Shown: positions 1 through 7,546, counted from the stretch's first letter. The stretch is DNA of 9,133 bases from Nitrospinaceae bacterium (GCA_029261435.1 JAJDBI010000017.1:1-9133), one strand, 5' to 3'. Notes: generated by a model not told the origin, from the sequence alone. Numbers and translations: made by a program.

Positions 1-699
1 CTGGAGATTGGCGGCAAAACCCTTCTCGACCACCAGATTCAAACCCTGAGCAATGCAAATCTCGCAGACATCACACTCATCGCAGGTTATGGCAAGGACA
101 ACCTGCATGCAGAGGGCATCCATATTCTTGAGAACCCCGACTACCAGAAGGGGTCCATGCTTAATTCGCTCATGGTTGCGAAAGAAAAAATGGTCAATGG
201 GTTCATTATGTTGTACTCAGACATCCTCATGGAGGACCATATCCTCAGCAAACTTACAGAGTGCAAAGAAGATATTATTCTCGTCGCCGATAATTCAACC
301 CAGTATCATCAGCCGGAAGAGGGAAACATCCATGATTACATTATCACCAAGAACCACTACAAGCCAAAGCGACGGGAAATCCGCTTCATCAGCGAAAACA
401 TGGTGACAAAGATTGGTAGCAAGATAAACCCCGAAACCGCTACCCACGAGTTTATCGGACTCGCTCGGTTCAGCAAAACCGGCGCTGAACAGTTTCTTGA
501 GACATACAACGACGTGCTCAAAAATTTCACCGGCCCCTTTCAGGAGTCAGAGGATATTTCAACACTGACTTTCACCGACCTCATTCAGGAAATGATCGAC
601 CGGGGTTTTGCCGTCCACTACATGGAGATCCATAAAGGTTGGCTGGAAATTCATAACGCAGATCATATTGCCCTTGCTCAAAAATCCTTTAACGCATAA
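1..699 (+). CDS. Nucleotidyltransferase, choline-phosphate/sugar-phosphate type (5'-truncated)
   Basis: The reading frame is open from base 1 to a TAA at 697-699, giving 232 visible residues. The N-terminal nucleotide-binding loop (the usual LAAGxGxR...PK stretch, about 25-30 residues) lies off the left edge. The visible part starts with a family-typical LEIGGKTLLDHQIQTL and continues with an ITLIAGYG strand and an NPDY...SMLNSL segment. A YSDI segment follows, whose Asp (visible residue 74) fits the first metal ligand. Near the end comes KGWLEIHNADHIALA. This layout resembles the LicC-like nucleotidyltransferases and the transferase domain found with phosphoenolpyruvate mutase. Such enzymes transfer NMP from CTP or another NTP to choline-phosphate, phosphonate or sugar-phosphate for surface-polymer or phosphonate synthesis. 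The substrate cannot be read from the sequence. The gene could be the C-terminal domain of a longer fusion. It is unrelated in function to the genes downstream and probably ends a different operon. The family call is fairly sure; the substrate is unknown. Confidence 0.8.
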   Translation: MEIGGKTLLDHQIQTLSNANLADITLIAGYGKDNLHAEGIHILENPDYQKGSMLNSLMVAKEKMVNGFIMLYSDILMEDHILSKLTECKEDIILVADNSTQYHQPEEGNIHDYIITKNHYKPKRREIRFISENMVTKIGSKINPETATHEFIGLARFSKTGAEQFLETYNDVLKNFTGPFQESEDISTLTFTDLIQEMIDRGFAVHYMEIHKGWLEIHNADHIALAQKSFNA

Positions 700-743
700 A
701 ATCATCCGTCCTCTATATCTGCATTAAACATCGGGAAACTCGT

Positions 744-2453
744 ATGCATTTTTCAAAACTTTTCATTCCAACATTAAAAGAATCTCCTGCCGACGCAGAA
801 GTCATCAGCCACAAGCTCATGGTGCGCGCGGGAATGATTCGGCAAGTTGCTTCAGGGATATACTCCATTCTGCCTCTAGGTCTTCGGGTCTTAAGAAAAG
901 TGGAGCAAATCATCCGCGAAGAAATGAATCAAATCGACGGGCAGGAAGTTTTTTTACCGAGCATTCAACCTGCCGAGTTATGGATAGAAAGCAAGCGGTG
1001 GGATTTTTATGGCAAGGAATTGTTGCGTATCAAAGACCGCCACGGTCGAGAGTTCTGCTACGGCCCCACTCATGAAGAAGTCATCACCGATATTGTGAGG
1101 AAGGAAGTTAAGTCCTACCGCCAACTCCCAATTTTGTTGTATCAGATTCAGACAAAGTTTCGCGACGAAGTTCGGCCTCGGTTCGGCATCATGCGCGGAC
1201 GAGAGTTCATGATGAAGGATGCTTACAGCTTTCACACTGATGAAGAAGACACCCAACGCACATATAACCAGATGGCACAGGCCTACACCAACATTTTCAA
1301 TAGATGCGGCTTGAACTTCAAGCAGGTTCAGGCTGACTCAGGAACTATCGGCGGAAGTTTTTCGCATGAATTCGCAGTGCTCGCCGACTCAGGAGAAGAT
1401 GATATCGGCTTTTGTGAGTCATGCGGTTACGCCTCGAATTTGGAGTTGGCAGAATCAAAACCACCTGCCCCCTCCACACCTCCCGCCACACGGCAGGAAA
1501 TAAAGGAAGTGGAAACACCCGGACAAAAATCGGTGGAAGATGTAGCAGGGTTTCTCAACCTGTCTGCCCGGCAAATTGTAAAAACAATTCTTCTTGAAAA
1601 TGAGCATGGACTTGTAGCAGGGCTGGTTCGTGGTGATCATGAAATTAACCCCGTAAAATTAAAAAATCTGATCGGTTGCGAATGGTTGCAACCTGCTGGA
1701 GAGGAAGTCATTTCCAGGCATCCCGAATTACATTGCGGATATGTCGGACCTGTAGGACTCGACCTCCCCGTTTATGCAGACTGTGAAATTTCTGCAATGT
1801 ATGATTTTGTCACCGGTGCCAACAAAACCTCCACCCATTTTACGGGAGTTCAAGTTGAGCGAGATTTGAAAATCAAACAATTCAGCGATATCCGAACCGT
1901 TAAAGCCGATGACCCCTGTCCACGTTGTGAGAGGGGAGTCTATCAAGTCAAACGCGGAATTGAAGTCGGTCATATATTCATTCTTGGCACCAAGTATTCC
2001 TCAGCAATGAAAGCTGTTTACCTCGACCAACAAGGCAAAGAAAATGCAATGATTATGGGTTGTTATGGCATTGGAGTGGGGCGAACCGCCGCCGCCGCCA
2101 TCGAACAAAATCATGACGATAAGGGGATTGTATGGCCCCGGAATCTGGCTCCTTTTCAAGTCATCATCATCCCCGTAAATTACTCCAATGAGGATTTGAA
2201 AACTGTCTGCGACACTATTTATGATCAGCTTCAGGAAACCGGCATAGAAACTTTGCTTGACGACCGGTCAGACCGACTGGGAGGAAAGTTGAAAGATGCA
2301 GATCTTCTGGGAATTCCTCTACAAATCATTGTAGGACCCAAAAACCTCTCTGCCGGACAAGTTGAAATCAAAATTCGCAAAACTAATGAGTCTGATCTCC
2401 ACCCCTACCCCGAAGTCATTGCAGATATTCCCAGTATTTTAAAAGGGTTATAA
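744..2453 (+). CDS. proS: Prolyl-tRNA synthetase, bacterial type with editing insertion
   Basis: This cytoplasmic class II aminoacyl-tRNA synthetase of 569 residues (E. coli ProS is about 572) attaches proline to tRNA-Pro. Motif 1 lies at about residues 36-63. Motif 2 at 139-163 contains FRDEVRPRFGIMRGREF. Motif 3 starts at about 439 with GCYGIGVGR and is followed by KGIVWP. The region of about 224-400 is the YbaK-like insertion that removes mischarged alanine; it shows VKTILL, GDHEINPVKL, GYVGPVGL and TGANKTSTHF. Two CxxC pairs, CESC and CPRC, flank the insertion, followed by RGIEVGHIFILGTKYSSAM. The anticodon-binding domain occupies about 470-569 and contains DRSDRLGGKLKDADLLGIP. The ATG at 744 gives the expected N-terminus; a modest GGGAA at 733-737 lies 6 nt upstream. 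The gene begins 44 nt after the nucleotidyltransferase with no clear promoter between them, and the next gene is separated by a terminator. The identification is very secure. Confidence 0.98.
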   Translation: MHFSKLFIPTLKESPADAEVISHKLMVRAGMIRQVASGIYSILPLGLRVLRKVEQIIREEMNQIDGQEVFLPSIQPAELWIESKRWDFYGKELLRIKDRHGREFCYGPTHEEVITDIVRKEVKSYRQLPILLYQIQTKFRDEVRPRFGIMRGREFMMKDAYSFHTDEEDTQRTYNQMAQAYTNIFNRCGLNFKQVQADSGTIGGSFSHEFAVLADSGEDDIGFCESCGYASNLELAESKPPAPSTPPATRQEIKEVETPGQKSVEDVAGFLNLSARQIVKTILLENEHGLVAGLVRGDHEINPVKLKNLIGCEWLQPAGEEVISRHPELHCGYVGPVGLDLPVYADCEISAMYDFVTGANKTSTHFTGVQVERDLKIKQFSDIRTVKADDPCPRCERGVYQVKRGIEVGHIFILGTKYSSAMKAVYLDQQGKENAMIMGCYGIGVGRTAAAAIEQNHDDKGIVWPRNLAPFQVIIIPVNYSNEDLKTVCDTIYDQLQETGIETLLDDRSDRLGGKLKDADLLGIPLQIIVGPKNLSAGQVEIKIRKTNESDLHPYPEVIADIPSILKGL

Positions 2454-2488
2454 AAGACCAATCGGCCCCCAAGTGCCCCAGTTTTCAC

Positions 2489-2518
2489 TTGAAATCGAAC
2501 CTTAAGTTCTTGTACAAT
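2489..2518 (+). promoter_or_regulatory. Candidate sigma70-type promoter upstream of rimP
   Basis: TTGAAA at 2489-2494 and TACAAT at 2513-2518 are separated by 18 nt. This is a good though not perfect match to housekeeping-sigma -35 and -10 boxes. Transcription would start near 2525. It is the best promoter match I can see between proS and rimP. The position is unusual because the intrinsic terminator at 2547-2572 lies only about 20-25 nt past the predicted start, so transcripts would have to read through it to reach rimP. The match could be chance in an AT-rich gap. Confidence 0.45.
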
Positions 2519-2546
2519 CCCCAGTGACATCTATGGGTCCTGCATC

Positions 2547-2572
2547 GCGGGCTTTGAGCCCGCTTTTTTTTT
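2547..2572 (+). terminator. Rho-independent terminator (proS terminator and possible rimP-operon attenuator)
   Basis: A perfect 7-bp GC-rich stem, GCGGGCT at 2547-2553 and AGCCCGC at 2557-2563, closes a TTG loop. Nine T residues follow immediately at 2564-2572, and a second T tract after that. This is a textbook intrinsic terminator on the + strand, 94 nt after the proS stop codon. It ends proS transcription and may also act on transcripts starting at the candidate promoter just upstream. The 89 nt between its end and rimP (2573-2661) contain no other convincing promoter or structure that I can see. Confidence 0.92.
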
Positions 2573-2661
2573 ACTTTTTTTAGGGGCAAGTAAACTCGGC
2601 CTCGGTTCATAGTCCCCAACGATACAAAAGTCGCAGGGTCCACTCGGAAACAGAGGTTTAA

Positions 2662-3123
2662 ATGGCTAAAGTCCCCGTTTCGCAAGCGGTTATGGGTTTG
2701 ATCGAACCGGTCCTCATGGTAGAAGGGCTGGAACTGGTGGATGTCGAATACAAAAAAGAGGGTAAGAACTGGGTTTTAAGAATTTTTATCGACAAAGAAG
2801 GGGGCGTCACGGTTGAGGACTGCCAGAAAGTCAGCCAACTAACCGGCGATCTCATTGAAGTCGAGGAAACCATCACCACCCCCTATAGCCTGGAAGTCTC
2901 ATCCCCGGGACTGGATCGGGTTCTGAAACGGGAAAAAGATTTTTTGAAGTTTAAGGGAAGGCAAATTCGCCTGCACAGTCTTTCCCCGATCGACAAAAGA
3001 AGAAAATTTATCGGTATCCTTGCGGATTTTAAGGACCAAACCGTATTTTTAGAATTAGACGGAAAGATTTTAGAAATTCCGTTGCGCCAAGTTGGCAAAG
3101 CAAATTTAGTCATTGAACTTTAG
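2662..3123 (+). CDS. rimP: Ribosome maturation factor RimP
   Basis: This 153-residue protein has the usual length of RimP (formerly YhbC/DUF150), which binds the 30S subunit and helps the late steps of its assembly. The N-terminal alpha/beta domain shows the family signature VDVEYKKEGKNWVLRIFID, followed by GGVTVEDCQKVS. The diagnostic YSLEVSSPGLDR motif is at residues 75-86, before KREKDFLKFKGR. The C-terminal SH3-like beta domain runs from about residue 88 to the end. The ATG at 2662 is chosen because AGAGG at 2652-2656 lies 5 nt upstream and the N-terminus is of typical length. It is the first gene of the nusA-infB operon, as in most bacteria, and nusA follows after 9 nt. Expression probably depends on read-through of, or initiation after, the terminator at 2547-2572. 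Confidence is high. Confidence 0.96.
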   Translation: MAKVPVSQAVMGLIEPVLMVEGLELVDVEYKKEGKNWVLRIFIDKEGGVTVEDCQKVSQLTGDLIEVEETITTPYSLEVSSPGLDRVLKREKDFLKFKGRQIRLHSLSPIDKRRKFIGILADFKDQTVFLELDGKILEIPLRQVGKANLVIEL

Positions 3124-3132
3124 GTAAGTACC

Positions 3133-4749
3133 ATGAACATGGAAACACTCAGCATTCTGGAACAACTCAGTCGTGATAAGGGAATCGATAAGGACATCCT
3201 GATCGATGCCTTGAAGGCTGCGGTCGAGGTTGCGGTGCGAAAGCGGTACCCTACTGTCAAAGAGTTGCAAAGTGAATTCAATGAGTCCACTGGGGAAGTT
3301 GAAATTTATTTTGAAAAAACAGTGGTCGACGAAGTTGACAATCCTGATGAGCAAATCAGCCTGAAAGATGCTTCAGCACTTGCTGATGACATCCATGTCG
3401 GCGAGCAGGTTCTCGTCCAGCAGGTTCTGGAAAATTACGGACGCATTGCCGCGCAACTTGCTAAACAGGTGATTGTGCAAAAGGTCCGTGAGGCGGAAAT
3501 TGATCTTATCTATAACGATTATATCGACAAAAAAGGCGAGTTGATCAACGGCATGGTTCAGAGAATGGAACATGGCGACCTCATTGTTGACTTGGGAAAA
3601 GCCGAAGGCGTTCTGCCTCGACGGGAGCAGGTTTTCCGGGAAAGCTTTAATCGTGGAGAACGGATTCGAGCCTATGTTCTGGATGTCCGAAAAACAGCTA
3701 AGAACGCGCTGGTCATCCTTTCCCGAACCCATATCGGATTGATCAAGGGTCTATTCGAGATGGAAGTTCCCGAAATTAGCGAGGGCATGGTAGAAATCAT
3801 GGGAGTAGTTCGTGAGCCTAATGGTCGCACAAAAATTTCAGTGCGTACCAATGATCGAGAAATCGATGCAGTAGGTGCTTGTGTTGGTATGCGCGGAATG
3901 AGAGTGCAATCAATCGTTCAAGAACTGCGTGGCGAAAAAATAGATATCGTTGAGTTCTCCGAAGACCCCGAAACCTATCTCAAAAATGCGTTGAGCCCGG
4001 CCAAGGTTTCAAGAATCATCATGAACTCCGATGAAAAACAAATGACGGTCATCGTAGCTGAAGATCAAATGTCGCTGGCTATCGGTAAAAAGGGACAGAA
4101 CGTGCGGCTGGCCGCTAAACTGGTACGCTGGAAAGTGGATATAAAAGGTCCTTCTGAATCTATGGATCTGGGGCAAGAGCATGCCTTTTTGACTCCTGCA
4201 GTAGCCTCTACAGTAGATTTTCTTGATGACGTTAAAAATGCCAAAGGCCTGGGTGAAAAAGTGATGACTATCCTTTTCACCAATGACCTGGTCACCTATG
4301 AAGAAGCTCTGATTCGAGGAGTAAAAGGTTTAACCCAACTGACGGGTATTGGCCCCAAAAAAGCTGAAGCCTTGATCCTGCTTGCAGAGGAACAGAAAAA
4401 ACAGTTAGCTCTGGAACAAAAAGCCGCAAAAGAGGCAATCCCTGAAGTTGAAGAACCAACAGACACAGAAACTCCAGACAATGATGAAACATCAGCTGAA
4501 GAGGAAGAAGAAGCAATCACAGAGGTTGATGTTCCTGAAGAAGAGGATGAGGAAGTTCTCATACAAGAATTATCAGGGTTGAATCCGGAGGTCCTGAAAA
4601 CTCTGGCTGACAACGGATTTGAAACAATCGCCGAGCTTTCTGTCACTCCTCTGGAAGAGTTAATTGCTATGGAGGGTGTTGATGAAGAGATGGGAAAATC
4701 TATCTTGGAGCAAGTTAAGCAACGCCTGGGAAATACTGAAAATGTTTAA
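3133..4749 (+). CDS. nusA: Transcription termination/antitermination factor NusA
   Basis: NusA binds RNA polymerase and nascent RNA and modulates pausing, intrinsic termination and antitermination. This copy has 538 residues. The N-terminal RNAP-binding domain covers about 1-125. The S1 domain is at about 135-202 (GELINGMVQRMEHGDLIVDL). KH1 is at about 219-292 with GMRG as its GxxG loop, and KH2 at about 293-338 with GKKG. A helix-hairpin-helix module with LTQLTGIGPKKA lies near 398. A very acidic linker (about 437-476) leads to a second, related module at about 477-533. The two C-terminal modules recall AR1 and AR2 of E. coli NusA, which is somewhat shorter (495 residues). The ATG at 3133 aligns with the family start. 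A second in-frame ATG lies at 3139, but the family usually begins MN-x-x, which favours 3133. The ribosome-binding AGGTAAG at 3122-3128 overlaps the rimP stop codon, suggesting translational coupling. NusA is a known autoregulator of its operon in E. coli. Confidence 0.97.
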   Translation: MNMETLSILEQLSRDKGIDKDILIDALKAAVEVAVRKRYPTVKELQSEFNESTGEVEIYFEKTVVDEVDNPDEQISLKDASALADDIHVGEQVLVQQVLENYGRIAAQLAKQVIVQKVREAEIDLIYNDYIDKKGELINGMVQRMEHGDLIVDLGKAEGVLPRREQVFRESFNRGERIRAYVLDVRKTAKNALVILSRTHIGLIKGLFEMEVPEISEGMVEIMGVVREPNGRTKISVRTNDREIDAVGACVGMRGMRVQSIVQELRGEKIDIVEFSEDPETYLKNALSPAKVSRIIMNSDEKQMTVIVAEDQMSLAIGKKGQNVRLAAKLVRWKVDIKGPSESMDLGQEHAFLTPAVASTVDFLDDVKNAKGLGEKVMTILFTNDLVTYEEALIRGVKGLTQLTGIGPKKAEALILLAEEQKKQLALEQKAAKEAIPEVEEPTDTETPDNDETSAEEEEEAITEVDVPEEEDEEVLIQELSGLNPEVLKTLADNGFETIAELSVTPLEELIAMEGVDEEMGKSILEQVKQRLGNTENV

Positions 4750-4760
4750 ATTTCAAACCC

Positions 4761-4778
4761 GTCTCGTTCATTCGAGAC
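4761..4778 (+). promoter_or_regulatory. Small hairpin in the nusA-infB intergenic region
   Basis: GTCTCG at 4761-4766 and CGAGAC at 4773-4778 form a perfect 6-bp stem with a TTCATT loop, 12 nt after the nusA stop codon. No T tract follows (the next bases are AGAAAAATTTTG), so it is not a convincing intrinsic terminator. It could be an RNA-processing or mRNA-stabilising structure, or chance. The rest of the 112-nt gap holds a direct repeat of AAACCCGT (4755-4762 and 4794-4801) and a CGGGT at 4817-4821 that could pair with either copy. Confidence 0.35.
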
Positions 4779-4851
4779 AGAAAAATTTTGCCCAAACCCG
4801 TGACGTGTATCAACTCCGGGTCTTAAGAAAATTGTGATGGTGTCCCATAAC

Positions 4852-4857
4852 AGGAGG
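4852..4857 (+). promoter_or_regulatory. Strong Shine-Dalgarno that fixes the infB TTG start
   Basis: A perfect AGGAGG ends 4 nt before the TTG at 4862. In this frame the nearest upstream stop is the TGA at 4835, and no ATG or GTG lies between it and the TTG. The conserved IF2 N-terminus begins directly after the TTG. The site therefore decides the start codon. Confidence 0.85.
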
Positions 4858-4861
4858 AAAT

Positions 4862-7204
4862 TTGGCTAAGATTCGCATCAACAAACTGGCCTTGGAACTC
4901 AATATTCAGAATGATCAGATCATTGAGGCTCTACAAAAGCATGACGTAGCTGTAAAGAATCATATGAGTTCCATTGATGAAGAAGCCACGCAATACATCC
5001 GCGATCTCTTCACGCCCAAAACCGCTGAAGCTCCTGCCACCACTAAAAAAGTGGTGAAAAAAGCCAAGGCAAAAATCAAAATCAAGGTTCCCTCTAAAGT
5101 AACTGTCACAACTGCAAAAACACAGGCTAAATCCACTGCCTTAAAAAAGACCGAGAAGAAAACCGAGAAGAAATCGGACCCTAAAGTCGAAAAAACCACG
5201 AAAACCAAAACCAAGGTCGAGACCACAGAAAAGACCAAAGCTGCGGAAAAAACCAAAGAAACAGTAGAAAGCAAAACCGGGAAAAAGCTCGGCCTCAAAA
5301 TTGTCAAAAAAGAAGACAAGCCAAAACCCGTTGAGAAAAAATCGGCCCCGGTTGCAAAAGAAAAGCCGGCCCCAGTAGTAAAGGAAAAACCCGCTGAGGT
5401 TGTAGCACCTCCCGTTGCCCCCAAACCCGCCCCTAAGCCTGATACAACAGAAGAAAGCTTCGAGCTGGTTCAGATTGGCGAGAATACACCCGTTCGGGAA
5501 CTGGCAGAGAAATTGAAATGCACCCCGAATGAAGTTATTAAGGAGTTAATGGTTTTCGGGATTCTGGCCAATATCAATCAGGCTCTTAACTTTGACCTTG
5601 CCAGCAAGGTGGCCGATAAGCTCGGCTTCGAGGTTGAGCTTCATATTGAGAAATCTGAGCTGGATTTTTCGGAAGAAGAAGAGGACAACAGCAAAGACCA
5701 TATTGCCCGAGCCCCGATTGTAACCATCATGGGCCACGTTGATCACGGTAAAACCTCCCTTCTGGATGCTATTCGTAAAACCGATGTCACTAAAATGGAA
5801 GCGGGGGGGATCACTCAGCATATCGGTGCTTATCAAGCTCACGTCAAAGGGTCAGCTATTACGTTTCTCGATACACCGGGTCACGAAGCCTTCACAGCCA
5901 TGCGAGCCAGAGGCGCGCAGGTAACCGATATTGTCGTTCTGGTTGTTGCCGCCGATGACGGAATCAAACCCCAGACAAAAGAAGCCGTTCATCATGCCGA
6001 GGCAGCGGGAGTTCCTATTATAGTCGCGATCAACAAAATTGATAAAGCCGATGCAAAACCTGATGAGGTCAAAAAACAACTGGCCGACCTGGGTCTTCTA
6101 CCCGAGGACTGGGGCGGACAAACCATTTACGTGGAAGTTTCAGCCCTGAACGGAACTGGCATTGACCACCTGCTTGAAAACCTGATTCTGCAAGCGGAAG
6201 TCATGGAACTGAAAGCCAATCCAAAACTTCGCGGTAAAGGAGTGGTTATCGAATCCAAACTGGATAAAGGGCGCGGTCCTATCGCCACCATGATCATTGA
6301 AAGTGGCACCTTGAAGGTCGGCGAACCTTTTATCGTCGGGTGCTATTTCGGCAAGGTGCGAGCGCTTATTGATGATAAAGGCAAAAAAATCAAAAAGGCC
6401 ATTCCATCGACTCCTGTTGAGGTTGTAGGTTTACCGGATGTTCCGCAACCTGGTGACCACTTCATGGTAGTTCGGGACGAGAAAAAGGCACGGCAACTCA
6501 GCAACCTGAGACTGCAGGAACAGCGTGAAATTCAACTCGCTAAATCCACGCGTATCACCATGGATGACCTGCACCAACAAATTGTTGAAGGCCAGATTAA
6601 AGAACTCAATCTTATTATCAAAGCAGATGTACAAGGCTCTATTCACGCTGTTCAGGAAGCTTTTGGCAACCTTGGAGATAAGGAAGTCCGCATCAAATGC
6701 AGTCATGATGCGGTCGGCGGTATCACGGAATCAGATGTTCTGCTGGCTAGCGCATCCAACGCTATCATTATCGGATTCAACGTACGCCCCACGGATCAGG
6801 CCACAAAACTAGCCACCCGGGATAAAGTAGATATTCGTCTCTACAGCATTATTTACGATGCCATCAACGACATGCGACAGGCCATGGATGGAATGCTGGC
6901 TCCAAAGTACAAAGAGCTGATCGTTGGCAAGGCAGAGATCCGCGAAGTATTTACCATTCCAAAAGTCGGCACTATTGCCGGGTGTCATGTTTTATCAGGG
7001 AAAATAGAACGCAATCTGGAAGCTCGCCTGATTCGAGACAGCGTGGTGGTCTATCAGGGTAAGATAGCATCCATTAGAAGATTTAAAGACGATGTCAAGG
7101 AAGTCGCCTCAGGTTATGATTGTGGTATTTCAATCGAAAAGTTTCAGGACGTGAAACAAGGGGATGTCATCGAACCCTTCATCCTGGAAGAAATCAAAAA
7201 CTGA
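4862..7204 (+). CDS. infB: Translation initiation factor IF-2
   Basis: IF2 is the GTPase that brings fMet-tRNA to the 30S subunit and promotes joining of the 50S. This copy has 780 residues. The first N-terminal helical domain (IRINKLALELN) covers 1-53. A Lys/Ala/Pro/Glu-rich linker, probably disordered, covers about 54-195. A second IF2_N domain with TPVRELAEKLKCTPNEVIKE lies at about 198-263. The G domain has G1 GHVDHGKT (291-298), G3 DTPGHE (337-342), G4 NKID (391-394) and G5 SAL (427-429). The beta-barrel domain, a linker domain with LIIKADVQGS, and the C-terminal fMet-tRNA-binding domain from about 704 (GCHVLSGKIERN, RRFKDDVKEVASGYDCGI) follow. All GTPase motifs are intact. The start is TTG with AGGAGG upstream. 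The ylxR and ylxQ genes that often sit between nusA and infB are absent. Identification is certain. Confidence 0.98.
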   Translation: MAKIRINKLALELNIQNDQIIEALQKHDVAVKNHMSSIDEEATQYIRDLFTPKTAEAPATTKKVVKKAKAKIKIKVPSKVTVTTAKTQAKSTALKKTEKKTEKKSDPKVEKTTKTKTKVETTEKTKAAEKTKETVESKTGKKLGLKIVKKEDKPKPVEKKSAPVAKEKPAPVVKEKPAEVVAPPVAPKPAPKPDTTEESFELVQIGENTPVRELAEKLKCTPNEVIKELMVFGILANINQALNFDLASKVADKLGFEVELHIEKSELDFSEEEEDNSKDHIARAPIVTIMGHVDHGKTSLLDAIRKTDVTKMEAGGITQHIGAYQAHVKGSAITFLDTPGHEAFTAMRARGAQVTDIVVLVVAADDGIKPQTKEAVHHAEAAGVPIIVAINKIDKADAKPDEVKKQLADLGLLPEDWGGQTIYVEVSALNGTGIDHLLENLILQAEVMELKANPKLRGKGVVIESKLDKGRGPIATMIIESGTLKVGEPFIVGCYFGKVRALIDDKGKKIKKAIPSTPVEVVGLPDVPQPGDHFMVVRDEKKARQLSNLRLQEQREIQLAKSTRITMDDLHQQIVEGQIKELNLIIKADVQGSIHAVQEAFGNLGDKEVRIKCSHDAVGGITESDVLLASASNAIIIGFNVRPTDQATKLATRDKVDIRLYSIIYDAINDMRQAMDGMLAPKYKELIVGKAEIREVFTIPKVGTIAGCHVLSGKIERNLEARLIRDSVVVYQGKIASIRRFKDDVKEVASGYDCGISIEKFQDVKQGDVIEPFILEEIKN
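5150..5173 (+). repeat. 12-bp perfect tandem duplication in the IF2 linker
   Basis: ACCGAGAAGAAA occurs twice in tandem (5150-5161 and 5162-5173), in frame, encoding TEKK-TEKK at residues 97-104 of IF2. It lies in the low-complexity charged linker, where replication slippage that keeps the frame is tolerated. It probably has no function of its own. Confidence 0.85.
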
Positions 7205-7227
7205 TATGCGGCTCTCCGTAAAGAAAA

Positions 7228-7530
7228 ATGATCATCGGTTGTTGCTCCATAAAGTTTTATTTGCACGGAAACCGATCATTAAAGGGTAAGCGTCAGGTCG
7301 TGAGATCCATAAAAGATCGGCTGAAGAATAACTTTAATGTGTCGGTCGCAGAGGTTGGGGATCAGGACAATTGGCAATGTCTCCACATCGGAATCTCCGC
7401 TGTAGGATCGGACCGCCCGTACATGGATGGATTGTTGACAAAGGTGGTTGATGCTATTGACAGAATGAATCTAGCTGAGATCACCGATTGCAAAACCGAA
7501 ACCATGAATCTTGGCTCCGGAAACTTTTGA
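7228..7530 (+). CDS. ylxP: DUF503 family protein (YlxP-like)
   Basis: This protein of 100 residues matches the small DUF503 family, usually about 90-100 residues. Family hallmarks are visible: a first beta strand beginning MIIGCCSIKFYL, the SLKGKRQVVRSIKDRL helix from residue 17, FNVSVAEVGDQDNWQ at about 36-50 ending in the conserved D-x-W-Q, and LTKVVDAIDRM further on. No firm biochemical function is known to me. The family typically sits between infB and rbfA, as it does here, so a role in ribosome assembly or translation is inferred from context only. The ATG lies 23 nt after the infB stop with a weak, A-rich ribosome-binding site (AAAGAAAA), so translation may be coupled to infB. The two Cys at positions 5-6 are not part of any motif I recognise. 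The family call is secure; the symbol is by homology and position. Confidence 0.9.
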   Translation: MIIGCCSIKFYLHGNRSLKGKRQVVRSIKDRLKNNFNVSVAEVGDQDNWQCLHIGISAVGSDRPYMDGLLTKVVDAIDRMNLAEITDCKTETMNLGSGNF

Positions 7531-7546
7531 AATACCAGGTATTTTC

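Noticed and set aside
53..406. 117-codon plus-strand frame overlapping the nucleotidyltransferase
   Set aside because: It is out of frame with a clearly conserved protein and its translation shows no recognisable domain.
2601..2617. GGTTCATAGTCC looks like a tRNA T-loop
   Set aside because: The flanking bases do not form a T-stem and no acceptor, D or anticodon arms are present.
4960..5424. 154-codon minus-strand open frame opposite the IF2 linker
   Set aside because: It is the reverse of a Lys/Ala/Pro-rich low-complexity stretch. Its Phe/Ser/Val-rich translation is a composition artefact with no ribosome-binding site or family resemblance.
5541..5551. Internal AGGAG plus in-frame ATG (IF2 residue 230) as a start for a short IF2 isoform
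   Set aside because: The spacer is only 3 nt, the ATG falls inside the second N-terminal domain, and AAG-GAG-TTA simply encodes the conserved K-E-L.
7531..7543. Palindrome AATACC-A-GGTATT around the rbfA Shine-Dalgarno
   Set aside because: With a realistic loop only a 4-bp AT-rich stem remains, so it is too weak to call an operator or sequestering hairpin.
7511..7546. Longer rbfA start at TTG 7511
   Set aside because: It adds 12 residues unlike RbfA and overlaps ylxP. The ATG at 7547 has a better-placed AGGT and matches the family N-terminus.
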